From Gottfriedia acidiceleris (GTDB lineage: Bacteria; Bacillota; Bacilli; Bacillales; Bacillaceae_G), in the NCBI RefSeq assembly GCF_023115465.1, contig NZ_CP096034.1, forward strand, positions 4,402,001 to 4,466,000: a stretch of DNA of 64,000 bases, given 5' to 3'. The notes under the pieces were generated by a model that ran no database searches, had not been told where the DNA came from, and worked only from the letters and a program-made list of their open reading frames with translations. Of this stretch, positions 24,705 to 34,329 are shown piece after piece (positions within the stretch are counted from its first letter, which is position 1; each line of letters starts with the position of its first letter). Both the position numbers and the translations under genes were made by a program.

Positions 24705-25675
24705 CCTCTTTTTCTCCTTGATAGGAAATTAATTATTAATTTATATAAAATAGGGTGAATACGTGTTGCAAATAATAATATTTTTACATTTGTAACATAC
24801 TCTTTTAGTTTGATTGTTTCCGTGAAGTAATTGTTTAAAATCTCGGTTACTTTTTTATATTCTTTTTGATATAAAATATGATTCGGATCTAGTGAAATTG
24901 TGTTTAAAACGGCCATTGCATTATTAGCCAGTTTTAGTGTTATGATTGGCTTTAGTTCAGGATAATATCGACTTACATAACGATAGATTTCGTCGTAAAT
25001 CAGGACTGCATCAATACTTTTATTTTTTACTGCCAAATCCATTGTGCTATTTTCGCGCTTAATATAATGGTATTTTGGTTCACCAATATAGCATACTTTT
25101 TCACTCTCATTAATTACTTTATAAGTAAATGCTGTATCCTCATACATAATCCCTTCTGGAAATCTAAGATTTTCCAAAAGCTTTCTTTTCATTAATTTCG
25201 ACCAAACAACTTCATCATATAATGCACCTTCAAATAATGCCTTCATTGCTTGACCTCTATTATGAATCGTTAATGGCTCTGATCCATTTACGATTGTTTT
25301 GTCGTTATAATGAACTGTACTCGTGCAGTTTGCAATATCACAGTCATTCTCAATACAAATATTATAAAGTAGTTCATACATATCCGGTTCAATCCAGTCA
25401 TCACTATCTACGAATCCTATATAATCACCTTTAGCTATGTTTAGAGCAGCATTTCTAGCACTTGCTTGCCCGCCATTTTTTTTATGAATTACCTTTATTC
25501 GATTATCCTTTTTAGCATACTCATCGCATATTATTCCGCATTGATCGGGTGATCCATCATCGACAAGGATAAGTTCAAAGTCAGTTAGCGTTTGAGCTAA
25601 GATTGAATCCACACATTTATGTATATATGGCTCTACTTTATACACAGGAACAATAATACTTATTTTGGGATTCAT
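24701..25675 (-). CDS. GT2-family glycosyltransferase
   Basis: 324 residues. The GT-A domain is complete: 'ISIIVPVYKVEPYIHKCVDSIL', 'LILVDDGSPD', 'GGQASARNAALNIAKGDYIGFVDSDDW' (D-x-D metal site) and a downstream 'YEDTAFTYK' acidic motif. It adds a sugar from a nucleotide donor in the cytoplasm. Its first about 95 residues are nearly the same as those of the next gene upstream, while the acceptor-binding C-terminus differs. It overlaps both neighbours by 4 nt. Confidence 0.88.
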   Translation of the reverse strand: MNPKISIIVPVYKVEPYIHKCVDSILAQTLTDFELILVDDGSPDQCGIICDEYAKKDNRIKVIHKKNGGQASARNAALNIAKGDYIGFVDSDDWIEPDMYELLYNICIENDCDIANCTSTVHYNDKTIVNGSEPLTIHNRGQAMKALFEGALYDEVVWSKLMKRKLLENLRFPEGIMYEDTAFTYKVINESEKVCYIGEPKYHYIKRENSTMDLAVKNKSIDAVLIYDEIYRYVSRYYPELKPIITLKLANNAMAVLNTISLDPNHILYQKEYKKVTEILNNYFTETIKLKEYVTNVKILLFATRIHPILYKLIINFLSRRKRG

Positions 25676-26712
25676 TTGTTCACTATCCTTTCTATTATTA
25701 ATAGTTTACGAATGTTGGAGTATGTTCTTAAAAGGTAATTTAATCCCCACATATAATTCGTAAATATAAAGTTAAACTTGTTAATATTTAACTTCGAAGT
25801 CTTTACTATAGGATAAAATTTCTTTAAATTTGGATTTACTAAAAATTCTCGGTAACTTTTTAGGATTTTGTTTTTTAATTCATTTCTATATTTCTTTTTT
25901 GGATCAATTTTTTTATTGATAAGTAGTTTTTGATAAAAAAATAAGATACGGGTAAAAAAATAAGATTCTGATAAAGTAAGTAATGATTGTTCACTAACAC
26001 GTTCCCTTATAAAATGAAATCTTTCTTCATCACACTCTAAGCCATCTAAGTTCCTTAAAGTAAATATTTCTTGTTTTGACATTGTACTCTCGTTTCTTTG
26101 TACGTAATAATATTTACTTGCATCAATAAATACGTATTTCTTTACCAAATAATATATTTTAAATGCTAAAAAACCATCTTCATATAACTTATTAGGAAAT
26201 CTAAGATCATCAAATATTTCTTTTTTATACAACTTATTACAAACTGAATTCCTGTATCCATTGTTTAATAGTCCTTTTAGAGCGAATATATTATCACCAA
26301 TTTCAATTTGGTTATTATTTTGAATCTGTTCTACTTTATTTCCATTTACAATTTTTATGCCGCACTCAACAACATCTGCCTCAAATTTCAATGCATTCTC
26401 AATTAATGATTCAAACATGTCGTTATCAATATAATCATCACTATCAACAAAGCCGATATAATCGCCCTTTGCTATATCCAATCCCATATTTCTTGCGCTA
26501 GCCTGCCCACCATTTTCTTTATGAAATACTTTAATTCTATTATCTTTAGAAGCATAATGATCACAAATTTCGCCACTTTTATCTGGTGATCCATCATTAA
26601 CTAGAATTAATTCAAAATCAGCAAACGTCTGATCCAATATTGAATTTATACACTTATGAAGATAGGGTTCTACTTTATATACAGGAACAATAATACTAAT
26701 TTTTGGATTCAT
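25672..26712 (-). CDS. GT2-family glycosyltransferase, N-terminal near-duplicate of its neighbour
   Basis: About 346 residues from ATG 26712 (TGGAG nine bases upstream), which makes the N-terminus line up exactly with the paralogue downstream. GT-A motifs: 'LILVNDGSPD', 'GGQASARNMGLDIAKGDYIGFVDSDDY' and 'YEDGFLAFK'. The C-terminal 250 residues are basic, aromatic-rich and unlike the neighbour, so it should use another acceptor. Its sugar and linkage cannot be told from sequence. Confidence 0.87.
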   Translation of the reverse strand: MNPKISIIVPVYKVEPYLHKCINSILDQTFADFELILVNDGSPDKSGEICDHYASKDNRIKVFHKENGGQASARNMGLDIAKGDYIGFVDSDDYIDNDMFESLIENALKFEADVVECGIKIVNGNKVEQIQNNNQIEIGDNIFALKGLLNNGYRNSVCNKLYKKEIFDDLRFPNKLYEDGFLAFKIYYLVKKYVFIDASKYYYVQRNESTMSKQEIFTLRNLDGLECDEERFHFIRERVSEQSLLTLSESYFFTRILFFYQKLLINKKIDPKKKYRNELKNKILKSYREFLVNPNLKKFYPIVKTSKLNINKFNFIFTNYMWGLNYLLRTYSNIRKLLIIERIVNK

Positions 26713-26727
26713 TAATTTCACTCCATC

Positions 26728-27918
26728 TTATCCAATATATTGATATAACTTATCTATTTCAGAAGTAGTATCTACAATTTCGTTTAATAGGTTTCTAGAA
26801 AAATCTTCGCTTTTACCAGGATTATCAATTAAATATGTTATTTTTTCAAATAACTCATCTTGATCAAATTTGACAATTAACCCATCATAATTATCAGTGA
26901 TTTGCTCATATGCACCTGTAAAATTTGTCGTGACGATTGGTTTATGCAAACACCTAGCTTCAGCTAAAGTAAGACAAAAACCCTCGTGTCTAGAAGTTTG
27001 TACATAAAGATCAGCATTTGCTACATACGGATATGGATTTTGTTTTGCACCTAATAGAATAAAATTGGATTCTAACCCGAGTTTATGAATTAACTCCTCG
27101 TATCCCTTACGATCTTCACCTTCACCAATGCAATACCATCTCACGTTATATCCATTTTCAATTAATTTTGATAATACCTTTATAGCCATATCTTGACCTT
27201 TTTCTATCGAAAGCCTTCCAACTGTCAAAATTTTCTTCCCTATGAAACTATTATCAAAGTCAACCTCTGCTAAAGACATATTATTAATTACACTTGATGA
27301 AAGTATATTTTTAAATACTTCTGTTTTATTTACATCTTGTGGTAATTTTTCAATTAGCCTTTTTTTTGCTTCCTCTGAAACGACAAAGATCTTATCGAAC
27401 TTTTTATGAAGCTTTTTATATAATTTCGTATTTATTTGATGTTTTGAAACATCGAAGTGAACCCATGATACCTTTTTTTTAGCAGTTACTCTGTTGGCGA
27501 TATAATAATCAATGATGTCAGTAGGACCTTGATATGCTATAGCCACATCATACAAAGTAAAATCTTTTGGAACATCCTTAAAAATATGATGATAATAAAT
27601 ATTGCGATCTGAAGTTTTTTTGGAAATTAAGTATTTATTTAAAAAAGATAGCATTTTTACGTATTGCTTATTATTAAAGTAATCTTTTAAAGTTTTGTGT
27701 GGAGGTTGTAATATAATATCTTTAATTGTGGTAAACCATGTAGCTTCTACTACATTTACCCAATCTGGGATATTCTCCAAAAATCCACCTTTTTTCTCTA
27801 AAAGGAGGAGCGTTATATCATATTTATCTTTTGGAATTACGGATAATAATGACAGAAAAGATTTCTCCACACCGCCTATATTCATACTACTAAGCATAAA
27901 TAAAACTTTTTTCTTCAT
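26728..27918 (-). CDS. GT4-family glycosyltransferase (tandem paralogue 4 of 4)
   Basis: 396 residues, GT-B fold. N-terminal 'LFMLSSMNIGGVEKS' is the acceptor-side Gly loop, 'ILTVGRLSIEKGQD' opens the donor domain, 'FILLGAKQNPYPYVANADLYVQTSRHEGF' and 'ARCLHKPIVTTNF' contain the E-x7-E nucleotide-sugar site. Four neighbouring genes share the rare 'NPYPY/F...ADLYVQ' block and similar length, so they arose by tandem duplication. This one is closest to the next gene upstream (27986-29176): both have 'NIGG-EK' and 'KKVSWVHFDV/KKVQWIHFDV'. Confidence 0.88.
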   Translation of the reverse strand: MKKKVLFMLSSMNIGGVEKSFLSLLSVIPKDKYDITLLLLEKKGGFLENIPDWVNVVEATWFTTIKDIILQPPHKTLKDYFNNKQYVKMLSFLNKYLISKKTSDRNIYYHHIFKDVPKDFTLYDVAIAYQGPTDIIDYYIANRVTAKKKVSWVHFDVSKHQINTKLYKKLHKKFDKIFVVSEEAKKRLIEKLPQDVNKTEVFKNILSSSVINNMSLAEVDFDNSFIGKKILTVGRLSIEKGQDMAIKVLSKLIENGYNVRWYCIGEGEDRKGYEELIHKLGLESNFILLGAKQNPYPYVANADLYVQTSRHEGFCLTLAEARCLHKPIVTTNFTGAYEQITDNYDGLIVKFDQDELFEKITYLIDNPGKSEDFSRNLLNEIVDTTSEIDKLYQYIG

Positions 27919-27985
27919 ATTTCACCCCAAAAATGAGTATTAAAAAACCAGTATATCTATCTAGATGACTAATGAGGTAAATTTT

Positions 27986-29176
27986 TTATACATTGAGTAA
28001 ATTCAATTTCTCTATTTCCTTTGTAGTATCTACAGATTCTTTTTGTAAATTTATTATTATTTTATTTCTTAAAATCTCATTATCTAGTAATTCTTTTACT
28101 GCCTTATACATTTCCTCTTCATCAAAATTAACAATTAAGCCTGTTTCCCGATTTATAAGCTGTTCGTTTGCACCAGTAAAATTAGTTGTAACAATTGGAT
28201 TATTAAAGCATCTTGCCTCAGAAAGAGTAATGCAATATCCTTCGTGTCGCGATGGCTGAACATATAGATCGCACTGCTTCATATAAGGATATGGATTTGT
28301 TTTTGCACCTAATAAAATAAAGTCTTCCGAAACATTATACTCCTCTATTAATTTGAGATACTCTGCTTTACCTTCTCCATCACCAATGCAAAACCATTTA
28401 ATATCGTATCCAGCTTTCTTTAATTTCGATAATACTTTGATTGCTAAATCTTGACCTTTTTCAATTGAAAGTCTTCCAACCGTTAAAATTTTTATTCCTT
28501 TAAAATCTTCGTCAAATCCTGATTCTCTTTCCGCCATCTTTTCGATTAAGCTTGAAGAAATAATATTTGAGAATGTATTTATTTTGTGTTTTATTCCAGA
28601 TAACTTCTCTATAAGTTTTTCTTTTCCTTCATTTGATACAACGAAAATTTGATCAAACTTCTTATACAGATTAATAGCAAACTTATTATTAAAGGAAATT
28701 TTAGTTACATCAAAATGAATCCACTGAACTTTCTTTTTGGCGTTTATTTTGTGCATAACAAAATAGCTTATTAAATCCATTGGACCTGCATAAGCTACCG
28801 CTATATCATATTCTTCTTCTAATTTGCGATAATCTTTTAATACATATTTAAAGTATGAACTTCGATCTTTCATAATCCTTGAAATCAAGTGATGAAGGAT
28901 TAAATTAATAGCGCGAACCGGTTTACCCTCTTTTAATATTTCCATTGCTTCGATTAAGGGTGGATTATTTAATAAAGCTTTTATTTTGTCGTAATCTCTT
29001 ACATATTCAATGCGTATATTACTTGGTAATTCATTTAAAAAACCACCAAACTCTTCTAACATAAGTACAGTAATTTCGTATTCATATTCGTTCATTTCAG
29101 ATAACATATTTAGTAATGCTTTTTCAGTTCCACCAATATTCATATTAATTATCATAAATAATATCTTTATTTTCAT
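27986..29176 (-). CDS. GT4-family glycosyltransferase (tandem paralogue 3 of 4)
   Basis: About 396 residues from ATG 29176; the in-frame GTG three codons earlier is less likely. Donor-site motifs 'ILTVGRLSIEKGQDLAIKVL', 'FILLGAKTNPYPYMKQCDLYVQPSRHEGY' and 'EARCFNNPIVTTNF'. It retains the acceptor Gly loop 'NMNIGGTEKAL'. It is separated from its neighbours by 67 and 23 nt, each gene having its own ribosome site. The products of the four paralogues probably add similar residues of one repeat unit, or the array reflects rapid change of glycan structure. Confidence 0.87.
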   Translation of the reverse strand: MKIKILFMIINMNIGGTEKALLNMLSEMNEYEYEITVLMLEEFGGFLNELPSNIRIEYVRDYDKIKALLNNPPLIEAMEILKEGKPVRAINLILHHLISRIMKDRSSYFKYVLKDYRKLEEEYDIAVAYAGPMDLISYFVMHKINAKKKVQWIHFDVTKISFNNKFAINLYKKFDQIFVVSNEGKEKLIEKLSGIKHKINTFSNIISSSLIEKMAERESGFDEDFKGIKILTVGRLSIEKGQDLAIKVLSKLKKAGYDIKWFCIGDGEGKAEYLKLIEEYNVSEDFILLGAKTNPYPYMKQCDLYVQPSRHEGYCITLSEARCFNNPIVTTNFTGANEQLINRETGLIVNFDEEEMYKAVKELLDNEILRNKIIINLQKESVDTTKEIEKLNLLNV

Positions 29177-29199
29177 AGGTTTCACTCTCTCTTCTTACA

Positions 29200-30390
29200 T
29201 TAACCTATTAACTCATAAAATTTTGCTAACTCTTCGACATTGCCTTTTTTCTCAACTTGTAAGAATTTTACTATATTCTCTTTTAGTTCATTATCCGTAA
29301 TTAATTTCAAGATCCCGTTTGTTACACCTTCAGCAGTCATATCTACAACTAAACCATTTTTCCCATCAATCATTTGACTATAAACTGCGTCAAACCTTGT
29401 AGTAACTACAGGAATGTTTAGCATACGGGCTTCAGCAATTGCAAGACCAAATCCTTCAAACTTCGATGTTTGAACATAAAGATCTGCATCTTTTATGTAT
29501 GGATAAGGGTTTGATTTTACTCCTAACAAGATAAAGTTTGTATGTAACTGATGATCCTCAATATACTTTTCAATTTCTTGTTGTAACGGGCCCATTCCTA
29601 ATACATACCATCTAAAGTCAATGCCCTGTTCTTTCAGATTTTTGCATGCTTCTAAAGCAAGATCATAACCTTTTTGGTGGGCTAACCTTCCAATCGTTAA
29701 AATTTTAATGCCATTAAAATTATCTTGATAACTATCTCCACTTAATGCCATTTGGTTAATAAATTCCGGATTATTTATATCAAAAATAACCTCCACTTTA
29801 CTGGAATAATTAGGAAAGGTCTCTAAGAAGATTTCGCTAGTAGAATTTGATACAGCTACAATTTTTTTATATTGATCATAAAACGGTTCTTGAAAATTCT
29901 TTTCATGATCAGTTAAATGATAGCTTACGTTTACCCATGCATATTTTTCCTTAGCTATAACTTTATCAGCGACATAAAAAGTAGGAATACCTTGTGCATA
30001 GCTTATTGCAATATCATATACTTTTTCATTTTTCTCGATCACATTGGAAACACTTTCCCAAAATATTCTCGCTTCTTCCGCTATACTATAATTTTTTCTC
30101 CTTATTTCAAAGGAATACTTTAGCCTTGAAAATAGCATATCAAATTTAAATTTCTTAAATGAGTAGATAACTGAGTCAGTCATACTTAGCTCAGTAAACT
30201 TGGTGTATTTAAGAGGGGGTAAAATATTTACATCCTTAGGAACCAGCTTCTCGAATTCACCACCGTGTGCGAATAACATTAGATCAACGGAGTATTCTTC
30301 TAGATTTAATAAATTCAATAGTGTTGTTAAACTTTTTTCTGCTCCTGCTATGTGTAAGGAATCAATTACAAAGAGTATATTTTTTTTCAC
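29200..30390 (-). CDS. GT4-family glycosyltransferase (tandem paralogue 2 of 4)
   Basis: 396 residues from a GTG at 30390 with a strong GGGAGGT. The acceptor loop is 'LFVIDSLHIAGAEKSLTT', the donor domain has 'ILTIGRLAHQKGYDLALEAC', 'FILLGVKSNPYPYIKDADLYVQTSKFEGF' and 'EARMLNIPVVTTRF'. Compared with its three paralogues it has the most divergent N-terminal half, which in GT-B enzymes binds the acceptor. Confidence 0.87.
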   Translation of the reverse strand: MKKNILFVIDSLHIAGAEKSLTTLLNLLNLEEYSVDLMLFAHGGEFEKLVPKDVNILPPLKYTKFTELSMTDSVIYSFKKFKFDMLFSRLKYSFEIRRKNYSIAEEARIFWESVSNVIEKNEKVYDIAISYAQGIPTFYVADKVIAKEKYAWVNVSYHLTDHEKNFQEPFYDQYKKIVAVSNSTSEIFLETFPNYSSKVEVIFDINNPEFINQMALSGDSYQDNFNGIKILTIGRLAHQKGYDLALEACKNLKEQGIDFRWYVLGMGPLQQEIEKYIEDHQLHTNFILLGVKSNPYPYIKDADLYVQTSKFEGFGLAIAEARMLNIPVVTTRFDAVYSQMIDGKNGLVVDMTAEGVTNGILKLITDNELKENIVKFLQVEKKGNVEELAKFYELIG

Positions 30391-30441
30391 TAGAAAAACC
30401 TCCCTTATACTGGTTTATATTTAAGCAAAAACTGTTGCGAA

Positions 30442-31623
30442 TTATATTAAGCTATAAAGTTTGTTTAGTTCACTTAAATTACTAAAAACTGTTCCTTTAC
30501 AATTGTTTGCCAAATGCTCTCTTAATTGGGAATCTAAGTAAAGTTTTTCAATGCCATCTGCAATACCTTTAACTGAGAGATCACAGATTGAACCATCAAA
30601 TCCATCATTTACTTGGCTTTTTGCTGTTGGATAATTTGTTATTAGAACTGGCTTTGAAAGAACTTGCGCTTCGACCACTGTAACTGCTTTTCCCTCATAC
30701 CTAGATGGTTGTACGTATAAATCAGCTTCTTTTATAAATGGGTAGGGATTTGTTTTTTTCCCTAAAAGAATAAACTGATCTGTTAATTTATTCTCCCCTA
30801 TTAAATCTTTAATTTGTTGTTCGTCGCCCCCGTATCCAACTACATACCAACAGATGTTTTTGTATCCTCGATCATTTAACATTTTCAATGCTTTAACCGC
30901 GGAATCAATCCCCTTTGCGTATGAAAGTCTTGCCACCGTTATAATTTTAAACCTAGCATCCTCCACCATTGGATTATCATCTTCTTCATTTGCTAATGTG
31001 TTAATCAATTCAGGAGTTGTAATGTTTTCCATTACGATGACTCTGTCCACTAATACTGGATATTTACTTATGAATGCATTTTTGCATTCATCTGAGACTG
31101 CTACGATATAATTGAACTTTCCCCACATTTTCACATCTAATGCAATGTCTGTTTCCACTGTGGAAAAATCTGTATGAACCCATGCAATTTTGATCTCAGC
31201 ATCTACTTTCTCCGCCACAAAATAGTGTGGCCACAAGTAACTAATTGCCACATCATATTTCTTATTTTGCTTTGGTAATAATGGGACTGAATACTTCCAC
31301 ATATATTGCATTTGTTTATATCCATTTTCGGAAGAGTGATTTTTATTCGCCAAATACTTTGCTAACATTCTAGAAAGCGCAAGACTTATTTGCCCACTTT
31401 TTACTACATCTAAGACTGGCATTCGAAATGTCTTATATGCCTTACTTTCTGCAAGTAGATTTGCCTTTTTGGGCAACAACTTCATGAATTCACCTGAGTG
31501 ACTATAAAGCATTAAATCGACTACATAGTTGTTATAATCAAAGTTATTTAACATACTGATTAAGCTTCTCTCAACTCCTCCAATCTCTAGATCAAAGGAT
31601 GCCACTAATATATTTTTCTTCAT
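30442..31623 (-). CDS. GT4-family glycosyltransferase (tandem paralogue 1 of 4)
   Basis: 393 residues. 'DLEIGGVERSLISML' marks the acceptor loop, 'IITVARLSYAKGIDSAVKAL' the donor domain, 'FILLGKKTNPYPFIKEADLYVQPSRYEGKAVTVVEAQ' the E-x7-E site. Its start lies 32 nt inside the end of the upstream GT4 gene, the longest overlap in the operon, which points to translational coupling. Confidence 0.87.
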   Translation of the reverse strand: MKKNILVASFDLEIGGVERSLISMLNNFDYNNYVVDLMLYSHSGEFMKLLPKKANLLAESKAYKTFRMPVLDVVKSGQISLALSRMLAKYLANKNHSSENGYKQMQYMWKYSVPLLPKQNKKYDVAISYLWPHYFVAEKVDAEIKIAWVHTDFSTVETDIALDVKMWGKFNYIVAVSDECKNAFISKYPVLVDRVIVMENITTPELINTLANEEDDNPMVEDARFKIITVARLSYAKGIDSAVKALKMLNDRGYKNICWYVVGYGGDEQQIKDLIGENKLTDQFILLGKKTNPYPFIKEADLYVQPSRYEGKAVTVVEAQVLSKPVLITNYPTAKSQVNDGFDGSICDLSVKGIADGIEKLYLDSQLREHLANNCKGTVFSNLSELNKLYSLI

Positions 31624-32749
31624 TTAGTTCACCTGTCGAATATTGGTAAATAGCCAATAAATTTGATATTCCATTGGAAACCGAATATCCTTCCGTTTCG
31701 AATCCATTAATTATTCGGTTAATATTTCCTTCTTTGTTCCATGAATTCATTAAAATTGTATTTGCCCAAGTTTCTGGGCCTTCGCATAACAAGAGTTGTT
31801 TTACCAGACTAATATTTAGGTCTGCCTCAGGCTGTATTGCTTCAGATACAATACAAGATATACCACTTGCTTGAGCTTCTAAAAGAACTAGTCCTAATCC
31901 CTCGTACAATGATGGAAAAACAAACAAATCCATACTATGTAATAGCGTTGGTATGTCTTCCCTAACACCTACAAATTTAATATTCTCTTCGATTCCAAAC
32001 TTTTTAACTTCTTCTTCAATACTTGCTCTTAGTTCCCCATCTCCGACTAATAACAAGGTAATGTTTTTTTGCTTTTTTAAAATGTTCTTCATTATCTCAA
32101 TTAAGAACAAATGATTTTTTGCATCCATAAACCTACCGATATGTCCAATTACAAACCTATTTTCTAAATCTGCTTCCTCTTTGAATTTCTTCACTTCTTT
32201 TAGTGGCGGTTCTAGAAATTTTGTATAGTCTATTACATTTGGATAATAGGAATATCTTATTTTTCCTAATTCTTTCTCTCCAAATAAATATCGTCCGGCG
32301 CCATTACTACATGCCAATAATTTTGTTGAAGTTATATTGATGAGTTTTCGCATTATTCTTTTATAGATTGTTCTAATTAAAGATTGATTAGTATCTAAAG
32401 TTGTATGTGCATGTGATATTCTAATCTTTATACCTGCTAATCGAGCCGCTAAATTGGCTATACCACAATTAAATAATGTATGGGCGTGAACAACATCATA
32501 CGGGCCATACTTTTTAATCGCAGCATAGATTTCTTTTACTGAGTATGTTTTAGCCAATCTTATAATACGCCCGCCTAATCTTTCTATTTCTTGATCATAG
32601 TGTGCTTCTTTTTGACTATAAGAAATAAAATCAAATTGAATTTTGTTCCGATCGATATTTCGATATATATTCATTAGCATTGTTTCGGTCCCTGCTCTAT
32701 TCATTGCACCAACAACATGGAGGACTTTTAAGGGCTTTGTTTTATCCAT
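31592..32749 (-). CDS. GT4-family glycosyltransferase, EpsF-like
   Basis: 385 residues, GT-B fold. The N-terminus 'VLHVVGAMNRAGTETMLMNIYRNID' is typical of EpsF-type transferases; 'VIGHIGRFMDAKNHLFLIEI' and 'FVFPSLYEGLGLVLLEAQASG' give the donor site. It is a paralogue of the gene at 38863-39972, which shares the 'RNVDRSKIQFDF' block. Two EpsF-like enzymes at opposite ends of the EpsG-to-EpsN set suggest that one came with the distal transferases. Confidence 0.87.
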   Translation of the reverse strand: MDKTKPLKVLHVVGAMNRAGTETMLMNIYRNIDRNKIQFDFISYSQKEAHYDQEIERLGGRIIRLAKTYSVKEIYAAIKKYGPYDVVHAHTLFNCGIANLAARLAGIKIRISHAHTTLDTNQSLIRTIYKRIMRKLINITSTKLLACSNGAGRYLFGEKELGKIRYSYYPNVIDYTKFLEPPLKEVKKFKEEADLENRFVIGHIGRFMDAKNHLFLIEIMKNILKKQKNITLLLVGDGELRASIEEEVKKFGIEENIKFVGVREDIPTLLHSMDLFVFPSLYEGLGLVLLEAQASGISCIVSEAIQPEADLNISLVKQLLLCEGPETWANTILMNSWNKEGNINRIINGFETEGYSVSNGISNLLAIYQYSTGELNEEKYISGIL

Positions 32750-32774
32750 ACATAACTCCCTTTAGCATTTCTTT

Positions 32775-33107
32775 TCAATAGTTTTTAGAATTCTTCCATT
32801 TTACGAATTCAAATACTTTTTTATATTCTCTTAATTCTTCTCTTCCAATGCCAATTTCAACTAATTCCTTTATAAGATCAATATAGTCATTTTCGAGTTT
32901 ATTATTTTCTGTATTAGTCCCTAGTAATGTTCTAAACTCAACTCCTAATACTTTTGAAATCTTTTCTACAACTTGAATTGACGGATTATCGTTTAATTCA
33001 CGTTCAATATTGCTTAAATAAGACTTAGAAATATTAGCTTTTTCTGCAAGTTCTGATAAAGTAAGTCCCTTTTTGATACGAATTTCTTGAATATTTTTTC
33101 CTATCAT
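32775..33107 (-). CDS. SinR/SlrR-like regulator inside the exopolysaccharide operon
   Basis: About 110 residues from ATG 33107 (GAGGTG six bases upstream). The N-terminal helix-turn-helix 'IGKNIQEIRIKKGLTLSELAEKANISKSYLSNIERELNDNPSIQVVEKI' is close to the SinR at 12 kb. The C-terminus 'IDLIKELVEIGIGREELREYKKVFEFVKW' looks like a SinI-type hook, so it could form mixed oligomers with SinR and SinI, as SlrR does in B. subtilis. Lying between epsN-like and glycosyltransferase genes, it would be made only when the operon is on, which allows feedback of either sign. Confidence 0.85.
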   Translation of the reverse strand: MIGKNIQEIRIKKGLTLSELAEKANISKSYLSNIERELNDNPSIQVVEKISKVLGVEFRTLLGTNTENNKLENDYIDLIKELVEIGIGREELREYKKVFEFVKWKNSKNY

Positions 33108-33129
33108 TTTTGGCACCTCAGCTGTTCTG

Positions 33130-34299
33130 TCATAGAATGCCCTCCCTACAAGCTACTTTATTAAATACTTTTTTGATACAGCTTATTACTCTACTTTGAT
33201 CGTCAAACGATAGATTTGATCCTGATGGTAAACAAATTCCAGTTTCGAACAACCTCTCCGCAACATGGTTATTTTCTTCATGAGGATAATAACGAACTCC
33301 TTTGAATAGAGGTTGCATATGTAATGGCTTCCACACTGGTCTTGCTTCAATATTTTCCTCTTCTAATGCATCTAATAGATTATTTACTGATAGCTTAGAT
33401 TCCTCTTCTTTAATTGTTAATGCTGAAAGCCATCGGTTACTACGTGTATTTGCTAACTCTGGCATAAAAGTTAGACCTGGTAAATCCTTTAACTCCTCAA
33501 AATAGCGATGAAATATCCTTCTTCTAGCTTCAATACGCTCCTCTAATACTTGTAGTTGAGCCCTGCCAACCCCTGCCAGAATATTACTCATCCTATAGTT
33601 GTAACCAACTACACTATGTTGGTAATGTCGCGCTTCATCCCTAGATTGAGTGGCTAAAAATCTTGCTCTTTGTATTAACTCAGTATTATTTGAGACAAGT
33701 GCTCCGCCACCAGATGTCGTGATAATTTTATTTCCATTAAAGGAAAAAATACTAAAATGACCAAAAGTACCACTAACTCTTCCTTTATAAGTAGAACCTA
33801 GTGATTCAGCAGCATCCTCAATAATAGGTATATTGTATTGAGAGCATAAAGAATGAATTTCATCCATTTTTGCCACTTGTCCATATAGATTAACAACAAT
33901 AACAGCTTTAGGAAGATTTCCTTCTAAATAAGAGTCATGTAATGCTCTTTCAAGTGCTTTTGGTGACATATTCCATGTATCAGGCTCCGAGTCTATAAAT
34001 ATTGGTTCGGCTCCTTGATAAATTATTGGATTTGCACTAGCTACAAAGGTAAGGCTGGAACAAAACACCTGATCGCCTTTTGAAATATTTAATAAAGAAA
34101 GAGCCAAATGAATTGCAGCTGTTCCTGAACTAACAACTAACGCTTCATTGGCTCCTACATAATTAATAATATCTTTCTCAAATCCATCGACATTGGGTCC
34201 AAGTGGTGCAATCCAATTCGTATTAAATGCTTCCTGTATATATTTTATCTCCTCTCCGCTCATATGCGGGGGAGATAAATAAATTCTTGATAAGGCCAA
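33130..34299 (-). CDS. epsN: DegT/DnrJ/EryC1/StrS aminotransferase, EpsN-like
   Basis: About 389 residues from TTG 34299 (AAGGTGG eight bases upstream; a GTG four codons earlier is possible). The start 'RIYLSPPHMSGEE' is nearly that of EpsN/PglE. PLP is bound by the Lys in 'IFSFNGNKIITTSGGGAL', with 'VIEDAAESLGSTY' as the cofactor-ring Asp block. It transfers an amino group to the 4-keto sugar made by the EpsC-type dehydratase, towards UDP-bacillosamine or a related amino sugar. Next in the path is the EpsM-like acetyltransferase 30 nt upstream. Confidence 0.9.
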   Translation of the reverse strand: MALSRIYLSPPHMSGEEIKYIQEAFNTNWIAPLGPNVDGFEKDIINYVGANEALVVSSGTAAIHLALSLLNISKGDQVFCSSLTFVASANPIIYQGAEPIFIDSEPDTWNMSPKALERALHDSYLEGNLPKAVIVVNLYGQVAKMDEIHSLCSQYNIPIIEDAAESLGSTYKGRVSGTFGHFSIFSFNGNKIITTSGGGALVSNNTELIQRARFLATQSRDEARHYQHSVVGYNYRMSNILAGVGRAQLQVLEERIEARRRIFHRYFEELKDLPGLTFMPELANTRSNRWLSALTIKEEESKLSVNNLLDALEEENIEARPVWKPLHMQPLFKGVRYYPHEENNHVAERLFETGICLPSGSNLSFDDQSRVISCIKKVFNKVACREGIL

Positions 34300-34329
34300 T
34301 TCACCTACCACCTTTTCGAAAAATTTAAT

